Translations under genes and position numbers: made by a program
Notes under the pieces: generated by a model
Seen by the model: the letters and a program-made list of their open reading frames with translations, nothing else
Told to the model about the DNA's origin: nothing
Databases searched by the model: none
Assembly (NCBI RefSeq): GCF_003003355.1
Contig: NZ_PVTQ01000004.1
Location: 124,001-188,000, forward strand
DNA length: 64,000 nt
Source of the DNA: Donghicola tyrosinivorans
GTDB lineage: Bacteria; Pseudomonadota; Alphaproteobacteria; Rhodobacterales; Rhodobacteraceae
Direction: 5' to 3'
In this document: in pieces, positions 45,241 to 54,343 of the stretch
How the letters are laid out: each line of letters opens with the position of its first letter
Numbering within the stretch: the stretch's first letter is position 1

Positions 45241-45359
45241 TCTTACAGGTGATTCGGGCGAAAAAGAGCGTCCCATAGGGTGCGCGAATCAATTGGAGCG
45301 GTTATTGAGTCGTTTCAATCCGCCTCGCGAATCACCGCCCGCCAAGGAGCAAAGACCAC

Positions 45360-47345
45360 ATGGCAGCCAAAGATACCGAAGACCGTAAGGACGACGATCA
45401 GGATCAGGACGTCTCGCTTGATATGAGCCAGGCCCAGGTCAAAAAGATGATCGCCGAAGCGCGGGAGCGGGGCTACATCACTTATGACCAGCTGAACCAG
45501 GTGCTGCCGCCGGATCAGGTGTCCTCGGAGCAGATCGAAGACGTTATGTCGATGCTGTCCGAAATGGGCATCAACGTGATCGAGGACGACGAAGAGGCCG
45601 AGGAAGAGGACAAGGGCGGCACCGAACTGGTGACGACCGACCGCGGTGGCGCGGTTGCTTTGGCTGGCGCCGAAAAGGAAAAGCTGGACCGTACGGACGA
45701 CCCCGTCCGCATGTACCTGCGCGAGATGGGCAGTGTGGAACTGCTGTCGCGCGAAGGTGAGATCGCCATCGCGAAGCGCATCGAGGCAGGCCGCAACACG
45801 ATGATCGCGGGCCTGTGCGAAAGCCCGCTGACCTTCCAGGCGATCACCATCTGGCGTGACGAACTTCTGTCCGAAGACATTCTGCTGCGCGACGTGATCG
45901 ATCTGGAAACCACCTTCGGTCGCGGCAACGGCGAGGAAGACGAAGAAGAGACCGTCGTGGACGCGGCTTCGGTCTCGGGTGAGGGCGGCGCGAACCGCTC
46001 GAACGAACAGGAATATGATGCGGACGGCAACCCGATCCGCAGCGATGACGATGACGACGAAGACGAACAGGCCAACATGTCGCTGGCCGCGATGGAAGCG
46101 GCGCTGAAGCCGCGCGTTCTGGAAACTCTGGACCGCATCGCCGAAGACTTCGTCGCCCTGTCGGAAATGCAGGACCTGCGTATCTCGGCCACCCTGAACG
46201 AGGATGGCTCGTTCTCGGATGCGGACGAAGGCATGTACCAGAAGCTGCGTTCGGAAATCGTTGAACTGGTGAACCAGCTTCACCTGCACAACAACCGTAT
46301 CGAGGCGCTGATTGACCAGCTCTACGGCATCAACCGCCGCGTCATGGCGCTGGACAGTGCCATGGTCAAACTGGCGGATCAGGCGCGCATCAACCGCCGT
46401 GAATTCATCGATGAATACCGTGGCAACGAACTGGACCCCAACTGGCTGGACCGTATGGGCGAAAAGCCCGGTCGTGGCTGGCAGGCGCTGATCGAACGCT
46501 CGGCGGACAAGATCGAAGAACTGCGCAACGACATGGCGCAGGTCGGTCAATACGTGGGTCTGGACATCAGCGAATTCCGACGCATCGTCCAGCAGGTCCA
46601 GAAGGGCGAAAAAGAAGCCCGTCAGGCCAAGAAAGAAATGGTCGAGGCGAACCTGCGTCTGGTGATCTCGATCGCCAAGAAATACACTAACCGTGGCCTG
46701 CAATTCCTTGATCTTATTCAGGAAGGCAACATCGGTCTGATGAAGGCCGTGGACAAGTTCGAGTACCGCCGCGGTTACAAGTTCTCGACCTACGCGACTT
46801 GGTGGATCCGTCAGGCGATCACCCGCTCGATCGCGGATCAGGCACGGACCATCCGTATCCCTGTCCACATGATCGAGACGATCAACAAACTGGTCCGTAC
46901 CGGCCGTCAGATGCTGCACGAGATCGGCCGCGAGCCGACCCCGGAAGAACTGGCAGAAAAGCTCCAGATGCCTCTGGAGAAGGTCCGCAAGGTCATGAAG
47001 ATCGCGAAAGAGCCGATCTCGCTCGAAACCCCCATCGGGGACGAGGAAGATTCGCAGCTTGGCGATTTCATCGAAGACAAGAACGCGATCCTGCCGCTGG
47101 ATTCGGCCATTCAGGACAACCTGCGGGAAACCACCACCCGCGTTCTGGCCTCGCTCACGCCGCGTGAAGAACGTGTCCTGCGGATGCGTTTTGGCATCGG
47201 CATGAATACCGATCACACTCTGGAAGAGGTCGGTCAGCAGTTCAGCGTGACCCGCGAACGTATCCGTCAGATCGAGGCGAAAGCCCTGCGCAAGCTCAAG
47301 CATCCGTCACGCTCGCGCAAACTGCGGAGCTTCCTCGATCAGTGA
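45360..47345 (+). CDS. rpoD: RNA polymerase primary sigma factor RpoD
   Basis: Housekeeping sigma-70. The 661-residue product has region 1.1, region 1.2 ([29 protein letters not shown]), an acidic non-conserved insert (about residues 190-245), region 2 ([61 protein letters not shown]), region 3 and region 4 ([41 protein letters not shown]). ATG 45360 follows AAGGAG. Its stop overlaps the next small gene by 4 bases (GTGA). Confidence 0.97.
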   Translation: MAAKDTEDRKDDDQDQDVSLDMSQAQVKKMIAEARERGYITYDQLNQVLPPDQVSSEQIEDVMSMLSEMGINVIEDDEEAEEEDKGGTELVTTDRGGAVALAGAEKEKLDRTDDPVRMYLREMGSVELLSREGEIAIAKRIEAGRNTMIAGLCESPLTFQAITIWRDELLSEDILLRDVIDLETTFGRGNGEEDEEETVVDAASVSGEGGANRSNEQEYDADGNPIRSDDDDDEDEQANMSLAAMEAALKPRVLETLDRIAEDFVALSEMQDLRISATLNEDGSFSDADEGMYQKLRSEIVELVNQLHLHNNRIEALIDQLYGINRRVMALDSAMVKLADQARINRREFIDEYRGNELDPNWLDRMGEKPGRGWQALIERSADKIEELRNDMAQVGQYVGLDISEFRRIVQQVQKGEKEARQAKKEMVEANLRLVISIAKKYTNRGLQFLDLIQEGNIGLMKAVDKFEYRRGYKFSTYATWWIRQAITRSIADQARTIRIPVHMIETINKLVRTGRQMLHEIGREPTPEELAEKLQMPLEKVRKVMKIAKEPISLETPIGDEEDSQLGDFIEDKNAILPLDSAIQDNLRETTTRVLASLTPREERVLRMRFGIGMNTDHTLEEVGQQFSVTRERIRQIEAKALRKLKHPSRSRKLRSFLDQ

Positions 47346-47614
47346 GGACGCTTATCGCCTTTGCAATCGTGTTTGGCGCGGGGATCGGGTTACCGGTCCT
47401 CGCGCTTTTCAATTGTAGCGGCTGGAACGAAGGCTCGATGCAGGTTGCGACCTGCATTGTCGATACGCCGGCCCTGCGGGATTGGGCCGAAATTCTTTAT
47501 GGGTTTCTGCTGCTTGCGTCCTTCTTGGCGGGCATCCCGCTGTTGATCTATCTGGTGATCCTGATCGTGCTGGCCCTGTTCATTCGGTGGGCCCTTCCGA
47601 AAAAGCCACGCTAG
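47342..47614 (+). CDS. Small two-TM membrane protein coupled to rpoD
   Basis: The 90-residue product has two hydrophobic helices (residues 3-23 and about 54-84) with a short loop containing two Cys residues ([15 protein letters not shown]) on the outside, and a basic end (PKKPR). No known domain. Its GTG start overlaps the rpoD stop, so it is translated in coupling with rpoD. Function unknown. Confidence 0.65.
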   Translation: MRTLIAFAIVFGAGIGLPVLALFNCSGWNEGSMQVATCIVDTPALRDWAEILYGFLLLASFLAGIPLLIYLVILIVLALFIRWALPKKPR

Positions 47615-47762
47615 AAAGATACAAAGCGCCCGCCATAAATCGGACCTCTGCGGGGTCGTAGCCTTTATCAGGAAGAGATGCGCGCCACCGTTCCCTTTCA
47701 AGCCTGCTGCAACAGGCCGTCGCATGTCTTCCGCCCGTGCAATCGCTTCGGAGGTTAGTGTG

Positions 47763-47939
47763 ATGGACGTAAACTCTGCAGGTTCGGCGACGTCTGGCTA
47801 TATCCAGCCCGTCAGCAAGCAAGACGATCAGCAAATGGAAGCGCCGCGCAAAACCCCTGCGGAACGCGCGGCCGATATGATCTCTCTTTCCCCTGCCGCG
47901 CGGGCCAAACTTGCCGCAGACGCCGCAGACAACTTCTGA
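47763..47939 (+). CDS. 58-residue protein, small paralog A
   Basis: The product reads DVNSAGSATSGYIQPVSKQ, then a conserved block TPAERAADMISLSPAARAKL and an acidic Ala-rich end. It starts at ATG 47763 with GGAGG 8 bases upstream. The block recurs in the next small gene (TPAERASDAAEISPAARAK). The ISLSP-A form loosely resembles the C-terminal region of FlgM-like anti-sigma factors, but no identification is made. Confidence 0.6.
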   Translation: MDVNSAGSATSGYIQPVSKQDDQQMEAPRKTPAERAADMISLSPAARAKLAADAADNF

Positions 47940-47962
47940 CCCGCGTCGGGTCATCCCCTTTT

Positions 47963-47986
47963 GGCCGCGCAAGGCGGGCCTTTTTT
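47963..47986 (+). terminator. Terminator between the two small paralogs
   Basis: GGCCGC/GCGGGCC with one bulge and six T residues, ending 11 bases before the second gene's start. It would limit read-through or act as an attenuator. Confidence 0.7.
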
Positions 47987-47997
47987 CAGGAGACATC

Positions 47998-48192
47998 ATG
48001 GACGTTGGATCGACCAAAAGCGTGATTGCGGGCTATCCGGGCATGCCTGGGACACCGGATCCGAACCAGCAGCCGGAGTTTCGTACACCGGCGGAACGGG
48101 CCTCTGATGCGGCCGAGATCTCTCCGGCAGCAAGAGCCAAGATGAAGACCGATATGGAGGCCGAAGAAGCCCTGATACGCGCCGCAGGCTAG
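47998..48192 (+). CDS. 64-residue protein, small paralog B
   Basis: The product begins MDVGSTKSVIAGYPG, has a Pro-rich stretch (MPGTPDPNQQPEFR), then TPAERASDAAEISPAARAKM and a Glu/Ala-rich helix. Layout and the central block are shared with the 58-residue protein just upstream, so the two arose by duplication. It starts at ATG 47998 behind AGGAG. Function unknown. Confidence 0.6.
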   Translation: MDVGSTKSVIAGYPGMPGTPDPNQQPEFRTPAERASDAAEISPAARAKMKTDMEAEEALIRAAG

Positions 48193-48302
48193 GCGGGGCC
48201 GGGTGGCGATGGTCATGTAAGTCATAGTTGACATTTATCAGTGGCTTACGCACTCCACTACAGGCGTGCCGATGTGTGGCGCGCATGCGAGTGGAGGTAT
48301 TT

Positions 48303-48713
48303 TTGAAGATTTTGGCAGCAGTTGCCGCTCTTGCGCTGAGCGGCTGTATGGCGTCGGTTGCCCCCGACGCGACCCCCGTGGATATTATGGCCCTGCGCGC
48401 CTCGGCGCAGGCCGAAGGGGCCAAGGCGATCCACTTCGCCAACCGCCGGAGCAAAGGGCCGGTGATCTCCACTGCGTCAGATGATGTGCGCTGGTGGGCG
48501 CTTGGGGTGGTGGCAGGCTCGACCCTGAACCAGCAGGTGCAGATCAAAAGCTATGAGAATGGCACCCTGTGTACGACCACTCAAAAGCCGTGGTCCGGCG
48601 CGTGTTTCCGTATTCTGCCGTCAGACAACGCCAAGTATCCCTACGTGATGGTGGGCCGCTACGGCAACGGGGCCAAGCTGAACGAGCCTGTGCGCCTGAA
48701 AAAGGTCTACTAA
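48303..48713 (+). CDS. Putative lipoprotein of unknown function
   Basis: With the TTG start at 48303 (GGAGG 5 bases upstream) the 136-residue product has a short signal peptide KILAAVAALALSGC, lipidation at Cys15, and a mature domain of about 120 residues with a Cys pair (LCTTTQKPWSGACFRIL). An ATG at 48285 would give an N-terminal extension. The mature part matches no family I recognise. A terminator follows directly. Confidence 0.65.
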   Translation: MKILAAVAALALSGCMASVAPDATPVDIMALRASAQAEGAKAIHFANRRSKGPVISTASDDVRWWALGVVAGSTLNQQVQIKSYENGTLCTTTQKPWSGACFRILPSDNAKYPYVMVGRYGNGAKLNEPVRLKKVY

Positions 48714-48718
48714 ACGGA

Positions 48719-48742
48719 AAAGGGCGCCTTGGGGCGCCCTTT
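48719..48742 (+). terminator. Terminator after the lipoprotein gene
   Basis: The perfect 10-bp stem AAAGGGCGCC/GGCGCCCTTT with a 4-base loop starts 5 bases past the stop codon. Confidence 0.88.
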
Positions 48743-48946
48743 GCAGGTCTGGCCGCTGGCTTGCGCCTGCGGCGGCGGGTGCCTTTTGTTCGGGCCTTGG
48801 GGCGCTGTGGATGTCATGCCAAAAGCCATACGTTTGCCATACGTAAGCTGGCATCGGGATTTTGTTTTAAATCATAGGGTTGAGGCGTGACGCGCCGAAA
48901 TTTGCGCGATACCATCGGGGCGAATGCCAGACCCTAGGAGCGGCCT

Positions 48947-49354
48947 ATGAACACAGTCTTTACCATTTCGACCCGCGGTCAGGGACTTTATGAGTTCACC
49001 CGCGATGTAGCGGACTGGGTGCAGGGTGACGGGCTGCTGACCTTGTTCATCCGGCACACCTCGGCCAGTTTGTTGATCCAAGAGAATGCCGATCCCGAAG
49101 TGCAGGTGGACCTGTTGAATTATTTTCGCCGGCTGGTGCCGCCGACCACTGATCCGTCCATGTCCTATCTGACTCACACCTATGAAGGGCCCGACGATAT
49201 GCCCGCCCATATCAAGGCCGCCATCCTGCCGGTTTCCTTAACTATTCCAGTGGTTCAGGGGCGGATGGTCTTGGGGACATGGCAAGGGATTTACCTTTTT
49301 GAGCATCGCGATCGTCCCCACAGCCGTCAGGTGGCCGCGCAACTGCTATCGTAA
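48947..49354 (+). CDS. YjbQ family protein (UPF0047)
   Basis: The 135-residue product matches the YjbQ/UPF0047 family: FTISTRGQGLYEFTRDVADWV, LLTLFIRHTSASLLIQENADPEVQVDLLNYFRRLVP with the conserved His, the His-x-Tyr-Glu-Gly segment (THTYEGPDDMPAH), and the TWQGIYLFEHRD end. E. coli YjbQ has been reported to have thiamin-phosphate-synthase-like activity; the true role is unsettled. Starts at ATG 48947 with AGGAG upstream. It is a single gene. Confidence 0.88.
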   Translation: MNTVFTISTRGQGLYEFTRDVADWVQGDGLLTLFIRHTSASLLIQENADPEVQVDLLNYFRRLVPPTTDPSMSYLTHTYEGPDDMPAHIKAAILPVSLTIPVVQGRMVLGTWQGIYLFEHRDRPHSRQVAAQLLS

Positions 49355-49502
49355 GAGTGAGTCGGAAAAGCCACAGCCTGTATCCCTGATTTAGCGAGGG
49401 AATTAACCCCCTACCCAAATTGTAGCGGTGTGCCTATAGTCGTCTGTGGAAAAGTAGGGGCTCCCTCTACGGCTGGTGGAACTAAGTGAGGGATGACTTT
49501 CC

Positions 49503-49967
49503 ATGCGCTGTCCTTTCTGCGGAAATATCGACACTCAGGTTAAGGATTCTCGCCCTGCCGAGGATCACGTCTCGATCCGGCGTCGCCGGTTCTGCCCGTC
49601 TTGCGGGGGCCGGTTCACCACCTATGAACGGGTGCAGCTGCGTGATTTGGTGGTGATCAAATCCAGCGGTCGCCGTGAGGATTTCGACCGCGACAAGCTA
49701 GAGCGCTCGATCCGCATCGCAGCCCAGAAACGCCCCATCGAGCCCGAGCGTCTGGACCAGATGATTTCGGGTATCGTGCGCCGTCTGGAAAGCATGGGCG
49801 AGACCGACATTCCCTCCAAGACCATCGGTGAGATCGTTATGGAGGCGCTGGCCCGTATCGATACGGTCGCCTACGTACGTTTTGCCAGTGTTTACAAGAA
49901 CTTCCAGGCCGCAGACGACTTTGACAAGTTTGTCAGCGAACTGCGCCCCGACGTTGAACAGGGCTAA
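49503..49967 (+). CDS. nrdR: Transcriptional repressor NrdR
   Basis: Zinc-ribbon/ATP-cone repressor of ribonucleotide reductase genes that senses dATP/ATP. The 154-residue product has a four-Cys ribbon (Cys3, Cys6, Cys31, Cys34 in MRCPFCGN and FCPSCGGRF), then an ATP-cone ([24 protein letters not shown] ... [14 protein letters not shown]). ATG 49503 is clear. ribD starts directly at its stop codon, so nrdR and ribD are co-translated, as in many bacteria. Confidence 0.96.
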   Translation: MRCPFCGNIDTQVKDSRPAEDHVSIRRRRFCPSCGGRFTTYERVQLRDLVVIKSSGRREDFDRDKLERSIRIAAQKRPIEPERLDQMISGIVRRLESMGETDIPSKTIGEIVMEALARIDTVAYVRFASVYKNFQAADDFDKFVSELRPDVEQG

Positions 49968-51071
49968 GTGACCCGCAAGGAAACAGACGAACGCTTTATG
50001 CGGCTGGCCCTGTCTTTGGGCCGTCGCGGAATGGGTAATTGCTGGCCCAATCCGGCGGTTGGTTGTGTGCTAACCCAAGGGGATGTGATCGTCGGGCGCG
50101 GCTGGACCCAGCCCGGCGGACGGCCCCATGCGGAACCCACAGCTTTGGCTCAAGCGGGCCGTGCGGCGGCTGGGGCGACGGCCTATGTCACGCTGGAGCC
50201 TTGCGCCCATTTCGGCAAAACACCGCCCTGTGCGGATGCGTTAATTTCTGCAGGCGTGGCCCGTATGGTCATTGCAGCCACAGACACTGATCCACGTGTC
50301 GCAGGGCAGGGTATCGCCCGACTGCGCGATGCGGGGATCGAGGTGCTGACCGGCGTCTGTGAGGCTGAAGCGCTTCAGGATCTTAAAGGTTTCTTCCTGC
50401 GTCTGGCTGAAGGGCGCCCGATGCTGACCCTGAAACTTGCCAGCAGTTTTGACGGTAAAATCGCGACTGCCAGCGGTGAAAGCCAGTGGATCACCGGACC
50501 TGCTGCACGGCACCACGTCCACGGGCTGCGCCATTCCCATGACGCGGTGATGGTTGGCGGCGGGACTGCCCGCGCCGATGATCCGTCGCTGACTGTTAGG
50601 GGCTTTGGCGTGGTGCGGCAGCCGGTGCGCGTTGTCGTCTCGCGCCGTCTGAGCATGCCGCTTGGGGGCAACCTCTGGAACACCGCAAAAGACGTTCCCG
50701 TGTGGCTCTGCCACGGTCCTGATGTCAGCGAAGAAGTGGCCGAGGCATGGCAGGCCCAAGGGGCCGAACTGATCGAATGCCACCTTGAGGGCGGCGGGAT
50801 CAGTGTTGCGGGCGTGATGCAGGCGCTTGGGGCTAAGGGGCTGACGCGGGTCTTCTGCGAAGGCGGTGGCAGTCTGGCCGCGTCCCTATTGGCGGCGGAT
50901 ATGGTGGATGATCTGGTGGGCTACACGGCGGGTCTTGCCATCGGCTCTGAAGGGCAACCGTCCTTGGGTCCGCTGGGGCTTGGCGCGTTAAGCGAAGCGC
51001 CGCGTTTTGATCTGGTCGAGCATCGGCGGATTGGGCCGGACCTGCTGCACCGATGGCGTCGCCGCGCCTGA
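49968..51071 (+). CDS. ribD: Riboflavin biosynthesis protein RibD (deaminase/reductase)
   Basis: Bifunctional enzyme performing the second and third steps of riboflavin synthesis. The 367-residue product has a CMP-deaminase-type zinc domain (His54-Ala-Glu56; PCAHFGKTPPC with Cys79 and Cys88) and a C-terminal reductase domain (LKLASSFDGKIATASGESQWITG; VFCEGGGSLAASLL). The GTG start at 49968 directly follows the nrdR stop. The other rib genes lie 4.7 kb downstream, after a capsule cassette on the opposite strand. Confidence 0.95.
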   Translation: MTRKETDERFMRLALSLGRRGMGNCWPNPAVGCVLTQGDVIVGRGWTQPGGRPHAEPTALAQAGRAAAGATAYVTLEPCAHFGKTPPCADALISAGVARMVIAATDTDPRVAGQGIARLRDAGIEVLTGVCEAEALQDLKGFFLRLAEGRPMLTLKLASSFDGKIATASGESQWITGPAARHHVHGLRHSHDAVMVGGGTARADDPSLTVRGFGVVRQPVRVVVSRRLSMPLGGNLWNTAKDVPVWLCHGPDVSEEVAEAWQAQGAELIECHLEGGGISVAGVMQALGAKGLTRVFCEGGGSLAASLLAADMVDDLVGYTAGLAIGSEGQPSLGPLGLGALSEAPRFDLVEHRRIGPDLLHRWRRRA

Positions 51072-51074
51072 GGC

Positions 51075-53066
51075 TTACCGCCACAGATAGGCGTAACTGG
51101 CCAGCAAACCTTGCAGTTTTGATAGCAGCCGTAGGGCGGGATCGCCGCTCGGCAGGTCCCCTTGGCTAAGGCGATCCACAGCAACCTCAACAGGGCAGGG
51201 CAGACCGGTCACGGGGTCCACATAGCGCGGGTACGCGATCAATGCGCCGTGGACCAGCGTTTCCAACTCCAGCCGCGCTGTGCGGCGGTTGGGCACTGGC
51301 CCCAGATCATGGGTCAGTCCCCAACCGGCATAGAAGGGTGCGCCCAAGGTGGTCACGGGAACGCCGCGCAGCAATGCCTCAAACCCGAGGGTCGAGGTCA
51401 TGGTCCATACCCCGTCCACCTGATCCAGAATAGCAATCGGGTCGGTGTTGGGCAGAACCATATCCACTAGCCCCTCTAGCGCCTCGGGCGGGATGGCGCC
51501 GGCACGCAGGCCTGCCTCCACATCGGGGTGGGGCTTATACAGCAGCGTCGCATCAGGGTTCTCGGCCCGCACGCGCTGCAGCAGGGCAAGGTTGGTGGTC
51601 TCGGCTCCAGCGCCCTTGCGGATCGAGGCATCGTCTTCCACCTGACCAGGCACCAAGAGGCGTAAGCCGGGCGGTAAGTCAGGCACCGCGCCGCCCAAGT
51701 TATACTTGCTGAGGCGATCATTGCGGAGGCGAGAGATCAGGAACTCGGCCCGCTCCAACTGGTCGCGGCGCAAAGGGGCGGCCTTGTTCAGCAGGGTCTC
51801 AAGATCGCTGGGGCGGGTCGGATCGTAATAAATGCCCTGCCGGTCGCAAACCAGCGACAAAGGCGGCACCAGTTCCGCCCCCAGACCTTTGGAGCGCAAA
51901 AAGCCATCCTCGACCCGCACACAGTCCCAATCGTCGTGGGCTTTTCCGGCCCAGACCATCCAGCGGGACTTACGGGTTTTCGCCAACTCAAGCGCCGCGC
52001 CGGGATCGTTCTGAAAGCGGATGTTTCTGGTGAAGAACCGCGCGAAGGTGCCCCGTTTCCAGAGGCGCACGCCGGTGGCCACCCAGCCTGCGTGATCCTC
52101 GCGCCATGCGCGGGCTTGGGCGTGCAGCGCGTCGATGACAGTCTCGATCTGGCACAGGCGGTCGCGGTAGGGATCGTACCACACCGGATAAAGGATCATG
52201 GCCCCTGCAAACAGCTGTGCCCGTGTCAGGGCCCGCCTGCGGCGGGAAGGCGCGGCGCGGTCCTGCGTCAGGCCCCAGCCTGCATAGAAGGGCTGGCCGT
52301 AGACGTGGGGTTTGTGACCGGCAAGGATCGCCTCGAACCCCAACTGAGAGGACAGGGTGTAGACCGCCGTAGCCCCTTCCAGCAGGTGCCACGGGCTGAT
52401 GGCCGCATCACAGAAGGACACGCGATCAGACAGGTCCGCATCGCTGTAATGTCCCTTGCGTAGACCTGCTGCCGTTTCGGGGTGGGTGCGGATCAGAACC
52501 CGCTGGCCGGGATTATCGGCCTGCGCGTCAATCAGCATCTCGCGGAAGGTCTGGATGTCTCCGTTCGAGGCGCGGACCGAGGCATCCCCTTGGGTCTGGT
52601 CGATCACCAACACATAGCCCGGCGCGGGCGGCGGGGTTTGCGGATCAAAGGCGTTGTATTTGGAAAGATGTAGGGCGCGGATGCGGGCGATGCAATCGCG
52701 GGCGCGGTCCAGCAGCGCGGTGTCATCCAGCGCCGAGCGGTTCAGCAGGTCTTCCAGATCGCTGGGATGGTTGCCGTCAAAATGCAGACCCTGCCGGTCA
52801 ATCAGCAGCCCCAGCGGCGCATCGCCCTGCCGCCCCGTATGGACCGAGCGCAGGAAGGCATCCTCAAGGTAGATCTTCTGGGCACCCTTGCGCGCGGCCA
52901 TCTTGTGTCCACGGGCGGCGGTGTTCGCGTCGCCCCAGATCAGGACGCTATCGTCCTTTCCTGCAAGGCCAATGCGTGGTTTGTAGCCTGCCAATGCAAG
53001 AATGCGGCGCAGTCTTTTATCGCGCAAAAGGGTGATGCTAGATGCAAAACACCGCCGGGGACGCAT
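51075..53066 (-). CDS. Capsular polysaccharide export protein KpsC-like
   Basis: KpsC adds Kdo to the lipid anchor of group 2 capsule. The roughly 663-residue product contains two homologous halves, as expected: each has a KpsC-type GT core with HPSDLEDLLN / RPSDLETLLN, the SKYN motif (LSKYNAFD and LSKYNLGG), an H-P-x segment (RTHPET / KPHPDV), and PFYAGWGLTxD. The start is unclear: ATG 53066 suits homology but lies inside a terminator-like hairpin and has a very short ribosome-site spacing; TTG 53105 is the alternative. Confidence 0.85.
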   Translation of the reverse strand: MRPRRCFASSITLLRDKRLRRILALAGYKPRIGLAGKDDSVLIWGDANTAARGHKMAARKGAQKIYLEDAFLRSVHTGRQGDAPLGLLIDRQGLHFDGNHPSDLEDLLNRSALDDTALLDRARDCIARIRALHLSKYNAFDPQTPPPAPGYVLVIDQTQGDASVRASNGDIQTFREMLIDAQADNPGQRVLIRTHPETAAGLRKGHYSDADLSDRVSFCDAAISPWHLLEGATAVYTLSSQLGFEAILAGHKPHVYGQPFYAGWGLTQDRAAPSRRRRALTRAQLFAGAMILYPVWYDPYRDRLCQIETVIDALHAQARAWREDHAGWVATGVRLWKRGTFARFFTRNIRFQNDPGAALELAKTRKSRWMVWAGKAHDDWDCVRVEDGFLRSKGLGAELVPPLSLVCDRQGIYYDPTRPSDLETLLNKAAPLRRDQLERAEFLISRLRNDRLSKYNLGGAVPDLPPGLRLLVPGQVEDDASIRKGAGAETTNLALLQRVRAENPDATLLYKPHPDVEAGLRAGAIPPEALEGLVDMVLPNTDPIAILDQVDGVWTMTSTLGFEALLRGVPVTTLGAPFYAGWGLTHDLGPVPNRRTARLELETLVHGALIAYPRYVDPVTGLPCPVEVAVDRLSQGDLPSGDPALRLLSKLQGLLASYAYLWR

Positions 53067-53080
53067 GTCTCCGGCGGTGT
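53045..53080 (-). terminator. Terminator-like hairpin over the kpsC start
   Basis: Read leftwards: ACACCGCCGG, a 12-base loop containing the ATG at 53066, CCGGCGGTGT and a TTTT run. A perfect 10-bp stem 28 bases past the Wza-like stop, so it should stop or attenuate that transcript before kpsC. Confidence 0.65.
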
Positions 53081-53107
53081 GAAATGGGGTGTTATCCAGC
53101 GTCAACC

Positions 53108-54250
53108 TTAGCCGCCAAGGCCACTAGCCGCCCCTGCGATCGAGTTGGCCGAGTTCAGGCCGCCAAGCAGGGCGCTAATGGTCTTGTTCCAGCGCACGAA
53201 GGGCGCTTCGGTGACGTAGAGGGTGTCCTGATCGCGGATCGCGAAATCACGCGCTTCGAACATGCCAGTGGGTTCGGTCAGGTTCAGGACGTAGACCATA
53301 CGCTGGTCGCCCACCAGATCGCCACGGCCTAGGACGGCATTGGCAATCTCTGCGGGCTCGTTCCGGAACACAAACACGCCGGTCGGATCCGCCGAGCCGG
53401 TTTGCAAGCCGCCAACCTGAGCAATCGCCTCGATCGCCGAGATGGTCTGGCTTTCGAAGGGCACACGGGTCTGCTGACCGGTCGCGCCAAGGGCGGTGAA
53501 GGTGCGGGTGTCTTGCTCGACCAGAATGGTGTCGCCGTTGCGCAGGGCAATATCCAGACGCTGGTCGTCAAAGATGTCTTGGAACCAGACCTGACCCTGC
53601 TGACCGCCGCGGACCACGGTGATCTGGGCGATTTCGGGCTCAATGGTGATACCGCCCGCGCGGGCCAGCATCGAGGACAGGCGGCGGTTCGGACGCTCAA
53701 TCGGCTGCAAGCCTTGGCTGCCAACCGACCCCATGACCGACACAGACGCGCCGTCGCCAGCTTGGCGGCGCACTTCGACCTGCGGATCGGGTGTCTGCTC
53801 TTCCAGCTTGTTGGTGATGATGCGGCGGATGGCCTCGGGGGTGTTGCCCGCAGCTTTGATCCGGCCCGCATAGGGCACAAAGATAAAGCCGTCGCCGTCT
53901 ACCTGCACTTCGGACAGAGAGGTCGCGGCGCCTTCGCTACCAGACAGCAGGCCGTCGTCCACGTTTTCCCAAATTGTCAGACCCAGCGTGTCACCGGGGC
54001 GGATCACGTCAGAACCAACCACGCCTGCATTCAGGAAAGATTCCGAAAAGCCAAGGGCAGGGGTAACGGCAGTTGCCTGCGTCACGCGCGGGTTCACCGA
54101 TACGATGAAAGCATCGCCTTCTCTCAGAACAGAGCCTTGATAAATCTCTTTCTTGGAGGGGCCAGAGCGGGGAAGTCCACAGCTAGCAAGGCCGAATGCC
54201 ACGCTAAGCACAAGGGCGCCCCGCAGAATGTGCGAAGTCGTTTTTTTCAC
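53108..54250 (-). CDS. Polysaccharide export outer-membrane lipoprotein (Wza/KpsD-like)
   Basis: The 380-residue product has a lipoprotein signal (VLSVAFGLASC, lipidation at Cys24), a polysaccharide export domain (IRPGDTLGLTIWENVDDG ... GFIFVPYAGRIKAAGNTPEAIRRIITNKL) and SLBB-like repeats (VSVMGSVGSQGLQPIERPNRRLSSMLARAGGI; ISAIEAIAQVGGLQTG). It should form the outer-membrane export channel for capsule or exopolysaccharide. The start is GTG 54250 behind GAGGAG. It lies between kpsS and kpsC genes on the same strand. Confidence 0.9.
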   Translation of the reverse strand: MKKTTSHILRGALVLSVAFGLASCGLPRSGPSKKEIYQGSVLREGDAFIVSVNPRVTQATAVTPALGFSESFLNAGVVGSDVIRPGDTLGLTIWENVDDGLLSGSEGAATSLSEVQVDGDGFIFVPYAGRIKAAGNTPEAIRRIITNKLEEQTPDPQVEVRRQAGDGASVSVMGSVGSQGLQPIERPNRRLSSMLARAGGITIEPEIAQITVVRGGQQGQVWFQDIFDDQRLDIALRNGDTILVEQDTRTFTALGATGQQTRVPFESQTISAIEAIAQVGGLQTGSADPTGVFVFRNEPAEIANAVLGRGDLVGDQRMVYVLNLTEPTGMFEARDFAIRDQDTLYVTEAPFVRWNKTISALLGGLNSANSIAGAASGLGG

Positions 54251-54343
54251 TGCCTAGGTCTCCTCGACCTGATTACTGCCTCAGTTTTTTTACTGAAACT
54301 ACCGTAAAGGCTGTGAAAAAGCTAGCACTACAGATTGCAATTT

